Assembly (NCBI GenBank): GCA_030840545.1
Contig: JAVEEH010000016.1
Coordinates: forward strand, 1-15,608
DNA: 15,608 nt
Direction: 5' to 3'
DNA from: Frankiaceae bacterium
Lineage (GTDB): Bacteria > Actinomycetota > Actinomycetes > JAFAQI01
The stretch's first letter is position 1; each line of letters starts with the position of its first letter. Below the pieces are notes generated by a model. The model made no database searches. It was not told the origin of the DNA and saw only the letters and a program-made list of their open reading frames with translations. Made by a program: the position numbers and the translations under genes. Below, one piece after another: positions 6,106-12,109 of this stretch.

Positions 6106-7190
6106 AGGTCCGTGTCGTCACCGATCCCGACCAGCTGGTCGCCCTTGGGCCGGCCTGGGCTGAGCTCGCCGACGCGGCCGACGTGCCTGTCTACGCCGCA
6201 CCGTTCTGGGCTCTCACCTGGTGGCGTCATCTGGGCCGCGGCGCGCTCGCCGTCCGCGTCGTCGAGGACTCGGCCGGGCTGGTGGCTGTCCTCGCGCTGC
6301 ACGGCCGGACGCGCGCCGGACGCGAGCTGTTGCGCTTCTTCGGCGACGACTTCGGTTCTGTCAGTTGCACCGTCGTCGCCCCGACCCAGCGGGAAGCCGG
6401 CTCCGTGCTCTGGGACGAGCTCTTGAGTGTCCCCGGGCGCGTGGTCGACCTCCGCCGGCACCGACTCTCGGGGCCAGGTCTCGATGCGCTGTGGCGGTCA
6501 CCTGGTCGGCACTGGTCGGCACAGGTCGACAACGTCTGCCCGGTCATCGCAGCCGCCGATCCCGACGAGTTCCTGCGCGGGCGGGGAAGCCGGTTGCGAC
6601 GGGTGCTGACGCGCGCGCCCAAGCTGGCCGCCGCCGACGGGCTCGACGTCGAGCGTGCGGTGCACACCGATTTCGGCGACGTCGAACGCCTGCTTCCCGA
6701 GATGCAAACCGTCTGGGACGCGGCCGAGGCCGCCCATCCACGCACGCACTTCCTGGCCGGAGCGCACCGCGGCTTCACCCTCGACCTTCTCCGTACGTCG
6801 GCTGAGCAGGGCCGGCTCGCACTGTGCGTCACCCGGATCGGCGGCGAGCTCGCGGGTTGTGCCTTCGGCTACCGGGTGGGGCGCGTCTGGTACTACAGCG
6901 GACCGCGGTTCCACCCCGACCGGCAGCGCTACTCGCCCGGTCACCTGACCCTGCAGTCGCTCGTCGAGCATGCGCTCGGAGCCGGCGACAGCCTCGACCT
7001 CCTGCTCGGCGGCCAGGACTACAAGTGGCAGTGGAGCACTGGCAGCTACAGCGTTGCCAACGTCCTCGCCGCCTCGTCCCCCGGCGGCCTGCGCACTGCG
7101 AGCGCCGGACTTCGTGGACTGGAGTGGGCACAAGGGCGCGCCTGGCGCCTCCGCCGCAGGCTGCAACGCTCCGCGGACGGCGACACCTAG
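6102..7190 (+). CDS. GNAT-fold acyltransferase, CelD/BcsL type (polysaccharide-associated)
   Basis: The 362-residue protein matches the double-GNAT acetyltransferase family (Acetyltransf_6) found in exopolysaccharide and cellulose loci. Evidence is the N-terminal pattern PAWAELADAADVPVYAAPFWALTWWRHLG, partly seen in residues 18-45, and the FFGDDFGS segment. The C-terminal block YSPGHLTLQSLVEHAL begins at Tyr277, and the LLGGQDYKWQWS motif has Asp306-Tyr307-Lys308. Members are thought to acylate sugars or lipids; the substrate here is unknown. There is no signal peptide or membrane segment, so it is cytosolic. It has no clear ribosome-binding site and overlaps truA by ATGA, implying translational coupling. 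The flippase gene starts 2 nt after its stop. Confidence 0.8.
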   Translation: MKVRVVTDPDQLVALGPAWAELADAADVPVYAAPFWALTWWRHLGRGALAVRVVEDSAGLVAVLALHGRTRAGRELLRFFGDDFGSVSCTVVAPTQREAGSVLWDELLSVPGRVVDLRRHRLSGPGLDALWRSPGRHWSAQVDNVCPVIAAADPDEFLRGRGSRLRRVLTRAPKLAAADGLDVERAVHTDFGDVERLLPEMQTVWDAAEAAHPRTHFLAGAHRGFTLDLLRTSAEQGRLALCVTRIGGELAGCAFGYRVGRVWYYSGPRFHPDRQRYSPGHLTLQSLVEHALGAGDSLDLLLGGQDYKWQWSTGSYSVANVLAASSPGGLRTASAGLRGLEWAQGRAWRLRRRLQRSADGDT

Positions 7191-7192
7191 CC

Positions 7193-8761
7193 ATGGGCGA
7201 CGAGCCGAGCGTCGACCTGCGTCGGCAGACGACCGCGGCCAACGTCATCAGTGGCGGCCTCTGGACCGCCTTGGCCAACGGTCTCGCGCCGATCCTGCTG
7301 CTCCTGCAGTCCGTCGTCGCCGCTCGCTTCCTCGGGCCGACGCGGATGGGTCAGCAGAGCTTCATCGCCTGGGTCGAGCTGACGGCTTCCTTGGCGTTGT
7401 CAGCCGGCGCCGCCAACACGCTGTCGCGCTATCTCGGCGCCGAAGTCGCCGCCGGGCGCGGCGGTGAGATGCGGGCGGTGCTGCGCACCTTCACCCGCTT
7501 GCAGGTTGCCTCCGGGTTGCTACCCGCCGCCGTCCTTGCTCTCGTCGTGGCACCACGCGCGCCGACGGGACTTCGCGGCGCCTGGGTGCTCGCCGGAGTC
7601 TGCGCGGCCTTGCTCGTCGCGCAAGCGGTGCCCTCGACCGTTCTGGTCGCGCTGCAGCAGTGGCGCAAGCAAGCGGTCATCTCCGTGGTGACGGGAGTGC
7701 TCGCGACCGCCGGCACCGTCGTCGTGCTCGCGGCCGGCGGAGGCATCACCGGGATGTTCGCCGTCGAAGCGGTGGCGCTGGTCGGATCGGGGCTCTGGTC
7801 TGCGCGGGAAGCGCTCGCGCTGGTGCGCACGATGATGCCGCGCGCCCGGCCCGCCGGCGGACTGCTGGGCGAGGTCCTGCGCTACGCCGGCTTCGCCAGC
7901 GTGCAGAGCACGCTGGCCTACGTCGTGTGGCAACGATCCGAGTTCTTCTTCCTCGACCGCTACAGCAGCGCCCGGCAGATCGCGATGTACTCGATCGCCT
8001 TCGCAACGGTGCTCGGCCTGCAACGCCTGCCGGAGAGCCTGACCCAGACGCTGGTCCCCTCGTTGGCGGTGCTGATCGGTGCCGGCGAGCGCGAGCGCCT
8101 GGCGGTGGCGGTTTCCCGGTCGCTGCGGCTGCTGTGGACCGCGTCGGTGCCGCTTGTCGCCGGGCTGATGGCTGTCGGCCCGCTTGCGCTGCGGCTCATC
8201 TACGGCAACGACTACCGAGCGTCCGGACCCGTGCTGGTCATCCTCATCACCGTCCTGCCTGCCGTCCTGGTAGCCCGGGTCGCAGGCGCCGTGCTGCATG
8301 CGGCCGGTCGGGTGCGCACCGTCCTGGCCTGTCTCGCCACCGCCGTCGTCGTCGACATCGCGCTGTGCGTGCTTCTCGTGCCCGCTCATGGCGCCCGCGG
8401 CGCGGCCGTCGCCAACATCGGTGCGCAAGGCTTGGCGACGGCTCTGGAGGTCGGCTACGCCCGGCGCATCGTCGGCCGCCTCCGCGTCAGCTGGTGGCGG
8501 ATGCTCGCCGGCACGCTCGCGGCGGCAGCGTGTGGCGGCGTCGCCTATGCCGTCACGGTCGCGCTGCCGAACGTCGCCGGGCTGGTGATCGGCATCGTCG
8601 CGGGCGCCGTTGCCTACCTCGTCGCGTTTCTGCTGCTGCGACCGGTCGCCGACGAGGACCTCGAGTGGCTGGAAGGCATTGCCGGCGCTCGGCTCGGCGG
8701 CCGGGTGGGGTCCGTGCTGCGCCGGCTCCGGGAGGGTTTCGGGCGGGTTGCCCCGTCTTGA
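7193..8761 (+). CDS. Polysaccharide flippase-like membrane protein (Wzx/MOP superfamily)
   Basis: The 522-residue protein has about 12-14 hydrophobic segments spread from residue 26 to about 480. The N-terminal helix region (VISGGLWTALANGLAPILLL followed by VVAARFLGPTRMGQQSFIAW) is characteristic of Wzx-type lipid-linked oligosaccharide flippases. So are the mid-protein RSEFFFLDRYSSARQIAMYS and the LIYGNDYRASGPVL loop. It would move undecaprenyl-linked glycan units across the plasma membrane. The start ATG lies 2 nt after the acyltransferase stop and has only a weak purine-rich upstream sequence, again suggesting coupling. The C-terminal 40 residues are a basic cytosolic tail. The substrate cannot be told from sequence. 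Confidence 0.85.
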   Translation: MGDEPSVDLRRQTTAANVISGGLWTALANGLAPILLLLQSVVAARFLGPTRMGQQSFIAWVELTASLALSAGAANTLSRYLGAEVAAGRGGEMRAVLRTFTRLQVASGLLPAAVLALVVAPRAPTGLRGAWVLAGVCAALLVAQAVPSTVLVALQQWRKQAVISVVTGVLATAGTVVVLAAGGGITGMFAVEAVALVGSGLWSAREALALVRTMMPRARPAGGLLGEVLRYAGFASVQSTLAYVVWQRSEFFFLDRYSSARQIAMYSIAFATVLGLQRLPESLTQTLVPSLAVLIGAGERERLAVAVSRSLRLLWTASVPLVAGLMAVGPLALRLIYGNDYRASGPVLVILITVLPAVLVARVAGAVLHAAGRVRTVLACLATAVVVDIALCVLLVPAHGARGAAVANIGAQGLATALEVGYARRIVGRLRVSWWRMLAGTLAAAACGGVAYAVTVALPNVAGLVIGIVAGAVAYLVAFLLLRPVADEDLEWLEGIAGARLGGRVGSVLRRLREGFGRVAPS

Positions 8762-8847
8762 TCGGCCAATCGGGTGACTCCAGGTGCAAGAACCACCCGG
8801 ATCGGGCACACTCGTCACTCTTGGTAGTCATCGAAGGAGCGTGCTGC
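8762..8847 (+). promoter_or_regulatory. Leader of the secreted phosphoesterase gene, with GGT-CAA-ACC-CGGGCA element
   Basis: This 86-nt gap holds GGTGCAAGAACC (8783-8794) followed by CGGGCA (8803-8808), 39 nt before the GTG start. The arrangement resembles GGTCAAAGGACC...CGGGCA at 15098-15119, which is 41 nt before the family 4 glycosyltransferase start. A GAAGGAG ribosome-binding site lies at 8833-8839. No convincing -35/-10 pair and no terminator after the flippase gene were seen. Shared control is a hypothesis based on two sites. Confidence 0.35.
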
Positions 8848-11619
8848 GTGCGAACCGGCCAGCGGGTCGTTCGCGCCCGGGTTGCGGCGGCAGTTGTCGC
8901 CGGGGTCCTGGCCGCGCCCCTCGCTGCCTCCGCACTCGCAACTCCCGCTCTTGCCGCGGCGCCGACGAGCGTCGTGGTCGCCGCCGTCGGCGACATCGCC
9001 TGCGACCCCGCTGACGCCAACGTCACCGGCAAGAACCTCACGAGCTGCCAGATGCAGGCGACGGCCAACACCGTCGTGTCGATGGCGCCGAACTACGTCT
9101 TGCCGCTCGGCGACACCCAGTACGCCAACGGTGTCGCGCAAGGCACCCAACCCACGCTGACGCAGTACACCAAGGGCTACGGCGCCTCCTGGGGCAAGCT
9201 CGAGTCGCGCATTCCCGGGGTCATCGTGCGTCCCGTCACGGGAAACCACGAGTACGGCGACTTCACCGAGACCGGCAAGCCGCCGCTCTCCTCCGGTTCC
9301 AACTACTACAGCTACTTCGGACCGTCCGGGCTCAACGAGCTGCCTGCGTCCGTCACCGGTCCGTCGAGTGCGTGGTACTCCTACGACATCCCCGTCGGCA
9401 CCGGCTCCTGGCACGTCATCGCGCTGGACGCTGAGTGCACCGCGTTGCCCGCCGGCTCCGCAAGCGACGGATGCGGATTCGGGTCGCCGCAGGAGTCGTG
9501 GCTCGCCAACGACCTCGCCGCCAACGCCGGCAAATGTACCCTCGCCTACTTCCACCAGCCGCGGTTCGCCTGGGGCGACCACGACGACACGCGCTACGCC
9601 GCGATGTGGTCCGATCTCGTGCGGAGTCGCGCGACCGCGGTGCTCAACGGTCACGACCACTTCTACGAGCGTTTCGCGCCGATGGACGTCAACGGCAACC
9701 CGTCGACCTACGGTGTCGCGGAGTTCCTGGTCGGGACCGGCGGCCGCGACCTCGAAGCGTTCGACACGAGCATGCCCAAGCCGGCGGCTCTGCGGGCGAG
9801 CGATGCGACGCACTTCGGGGCCCTGAAGCTGACATTGCAGCAAGGCGCCATGAACTTCGCCTTCCAGACCACGGGCGGCACCACCGTCGACTCGGGGTCA
9901 CTCGCCTGCAACGCCGCTCCGCCTGCCGGCGCCCCCGTGGTCTCGGCCGTCACCCCGATCTCCGGCCCGTCTGCCGGTGGCACCGCGCTCGCCGTCACCG
10001 GCAGCGGCTTCGTCACCGGCGCGACCGTCACCGTCGCCGGTGTCCCCGCGACCAACGTCTCGGTCACGTCCCCGACAACGCTCACCGCGGTCGCACCCGC
10101 GGGGATCACCACCGGCGACGTGAGTGTCAGCACGGCCAACGGCACCAGCGCGGCCCGGGTCGAGGACCAGTTCACACACACGTTCAACAACAACGGCTAT
10201 GCCATCACTCTCGCCGCGACATCCACGCGGCCGGCGGTCAACGGCTCGGTGACTCTCACCGCCACGGCCAATCAGGACTTGGGGCCGACGCCTTACTTCT
10301 ACTCGATCGTCGACACGACCACGGGTGTGCCCATCGCGCAGTCGGGGTCGGGGCGCGTGCTCACGGCAACGGTGTCGCAGAGCGCCGCGATCACCAAGCG
10401 CTACACAGCCCAGATCGATGTGCACGGTCACGGTCCGCTGCAGTCCGTGTCGGCTCCGCAGGTCGTGAGCTGGTCGACGCCTAACGCCAACGCTCCGCAG
10501 GTGACCTCGGTCTCGCCGATCTCCGGCCCGTCGACCGGCAGCACGACGGTGACGGTCAACGGCAGCGGATTCGTGGCCGGCGCGACTGTGTCGTTCGGCG
10601 GCGTCGCCGCGACCGCGGTAAACGTCACGTCGCCGTCGACGTTGACCGCCGCCGCACCGCCGATGGCTGCTGGGAGCGCCGGCACCGTTGATGTGACGGT
10701 GACAACCGCCAACGGCACGAGCGTCGTCAGCGCCGCAGACCAGTTCAGCTATGTGCTCGCCAGCAACGGCTTCGCCGTCACCCTCGCAGCCACCGACGCC
10801 AACCCGGCCGTCGGCGGGGCGGCGACGCTGACCGCGACGGCCAACCAGGACGTCGGTCCGACGCCCTACGGGTTGTCGATCGTCGACACCTCGACCGGGT
10901 CGGTGGTCGCGCACACCGGCTCGGGCACCACGGTCCGGGCGACGGTCAGCCAGACGCTGGCAATGAGCCGTCGTTACGTCGCCCAGATCGACAAGTCGAG
11001 TGCTCCGCCGCTGCAAGCATCGTCCACGCCAGTGGTCGTCACCTGGAGCGGCGCCGCCCCGGCCGGCAGCGCCCCGACGGTCACGGCCGTCGCTCCGGTG
11101 TCCGGTCCCTCTCAGGGCAACACGACGGCGACCATCACCGGCACCGGTTTCAGTCCGGACGCGTGGGTCTCCTTCGGAAGCAAGGTCGCGCTGAGCGTGA
11201 CCGTCGCATCGACCACTTCCCTCAGCGTGACCGTGCCACCCGGGGAATCGACCGTGCACGCCGTTGTGTCGACGCGCACCGGCAGCAGCGCCAAGACGGT
11301 GGACGACGACTACACCTACACCGCGTCCTACAACGGCTACTCCGTGACGCTGTCGGCGAGCACGACCAACCCAGCCGCCGGGGGCGCAGTGACGCTGACC
11401 GCTGTCGCCAACCAGGACCTGCGTCCGACGCCTTACACGTTCGAGATCTTCGACGCGACGACCGGCGAGATCGTGGCCCACGCCGGCGGTGGGACAACCC
11501 TCACGGTGACGGTCTCCTCGGCCCAAGCGGCGAAGCGTCGCTACGTCGCCCAGATCGACGACATGGGGGCCGCGCCGATCCAGGCGACGTCCAGCCCGCA
11601 GATCATCCGCTGGACCTGA
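8848..11619 (+). CDS. Secreted purple-acid-phosphatase-like metallophosphoesterase with three IPT/TIG modules
   Basis: The 923-residue protein starts at GTG 8848, 8 nt after GAAGGAG. Residues 1-37 form a signal peptide (basic VRTGQRVVRARV, an alanine-rich core, ALATPALA-A cleavage). Residues 40-300 are a calcineurin-like phosphoesterase with five metal motifs: GDIA (Asp49), GDTQY (Asp89, Tyr92), GNHE (Asn133, His134), FHQP (His236) and GHDHFYER (His269, His271). The Tyr in motif 2 is the purple acid phosphatase pattern. From residue 362, three IPT/TIG domains (about 362-445, 548-635, 742-825) alternate with three unassigned modules of about 95 residues (446-546, 638-733, 828-923). There is no sortase motif or C-terminal membrane helix. 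It probably hydrolyses phosphate esters outside the cell; the substrate is unknown. Confidence 0.88.
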   Translation: MRTGQRVVRARVAAAVVAGVLAAPLAASALATPALAAAPTSVVVAAVGDIACDPADANVTGKNLTSCQMQATANTVVSMAPNYVLPLGDTQYANGVAQGTQPTLTQYTKGYGASWGKLESRIPGVIVRPVTGNHEYGDFTETGKPPLSSGSNYYSYFGPSGLNELPASVTGPSSAWYSYDIPVGTGSWHVIALDAECTALPAGSASDGCGFGSPQESWLANDLAANAGKCTLAYFHQPRFAWGDHDDTRYAAMWSDLVRSRATAVLNGHDHFYERFAPMDVNGNPSTYGVAEFLVGTGGRDLEAFDTSMPKPAALRASDATHFGALKLTLQQGAMNFAFQTTGGTTVDSGSLACNAAPPAGAPVVSAVTPISGPSAGGTALAVTGSGFVTGATVTVAGVPATNVSVTSPTTLTAVAPAGITTGDVSVSTANGTSAARVEDQFTHTFNNNGYAITLAATSTRPAVNGSVTLTATANQDLGPTPYFYSIVDTTTGVPIAQSGSGRVLTATVSQSAAITKRYTAQIDVHGHGPLQSVSAPQVVSWSTPNANAPQVTSVSPISGPSTGSTTVTVNGSGFVAGATVSFGGVAATAVNVTSPSTLTAAAPPMAAGSAGTVDVTVTTANGTSVVSAADQFSYVLASNGFAVTLAATDANPAVGGAATLTATANQDVGPTPYGLSIVDTSTGSVVAHTGSGTTVRATVSQTLAMSRRYVAQIDKSSAPPLQASSTPVVVTWSGAAPAGSAPTVTAVAPVSGPSQGNTTATITGTGFSPDAWVSFGSKVALSVTVASTTSLSVTVPPGESTVHAVVSTRTGSSAKTVDDDYTYTASYNGYSVTLSASTTNPAAGGAVTLTAVANQDLRPTPYTFEIFDATTGEIVAHAGGGTTLTVTVSSAQAAKRRYVAQIDDMGAAPIQATSSPQIIRWT
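9931..11616 (+). repeat. Three tandem IPT plus unassigned-module pairs
   Basis: Within the secreted phosphoesterase, a unit of about 185 residues occurs three times. The IPT half is marked by SPISGPS-G-T-V-GSGFV-GATV. The second half is marked by NG(Y/F)-(V/I)TL, TLTA-ANQD--PTPY, I-D--TG, and RY-AQID followed by Q--S-P near the end. The copies have diverged substantially in both DNA and protein, so duplication is old. The third copy is the most divergent in its IPT half. Confidence 0.85.
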
Positions 11620-12109
11620 GCGCATAACGGCGCTCCGTCCGCCAGCCGCGCCATCGATGGTCGACGGCGAGGTGCAATTCATCGACGCGCACCGTCACGG
11701 GCAGCAGGTCCTCGAGTCGCGCCCCGGCCGGCAGCTCGCCCCGGCGCAGTGTCACGTGCGGAATGACGTCCGGGAACTCCCCGCCGTAGGGCGGGCACTC
11801 CGGCCAGCGCCCGGCGACTGACCGGGTGAGAGCGACGAACGGCGCCGGGTCCTCGGGTGCCAGATAGATGACGTCGGGAAACGACCCGATCCGGTCGAAC
11901 CGTGCTGTGAACGCCGCAGTGCCCGCAGCCAAACGCCGCAGCTCGCGGTCGGTGCTCTCGTCCAGCCGGTCGATCGGCAGGAACGGCCAGACGATCGTCA
12001 CGTGTGCCGGCTGCTCGCGTCGCACGAACCGCCGTGGCCGGGTCCCCGCGCGTCGCTGCAGCGGCACCGCAGCCAGTGCCGGCACGAGCAGCGCTGTCGT
12101 GCCACTCAC
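11603..12109 (-). CDS. 2'-5' RNA ligase-family (2H phosphoesterase) protein
   Basis: The 168-residue protein has the two H-x-T motifs that define the 2H phosphoesterase superfamily: His36-Val-Thr38 (PAHVTIVWPF) and His118-Val-Thr120 (PHVTLRRGE). The start is taken as GTG at 12109, which overlaps the upstream gene's TGA as GTGA. It gives the family-typical opening SGTTALLVPAL; an upstream frame extension to 12169 has no such support. Family members act on 2'-5' or cyclic phosphodiester bonds in RNA or nucleotides, but most bacterial ones have no known substrate. It is the last gene of a coupled minus-strand operon. It overlaps the 3' end of the convergent phosphoesterase gene by 17 nt. Confidence 0.82.
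   Translation of the reverse strand: MSGTTALLVPALAAVPLQRRAGTRPRRFVRREQPAHVTIVWPFLPIDRLDESTDRELRRLAAGTAAFTARFDRIGSFPDVIYLAPEDPAPFVALTRSVAGRWPECPPYGGEFPDVIPHVTLRRGELPAGARLEDLLPVTVRVDELHLAVDHRWRGWRTERRYALRSSG

Noticed and set aside
7660..8847. Upstream extension of the secreted phosphoesterase frame
   Set aside because: It runs out of frame through the flippase gene. The GTG at 8848 has a ribosome-binding site and begins a proper signal peptide.
9898..11682. Long minus-strand open frame (594 codons) opposite the IPT region
   Set aside because: It mirrors the repeated plus-strand coding region, is arginine/glycine-rich without domains, and lacks a ribosome-binding site. High-GC codon bias produces such shadows.
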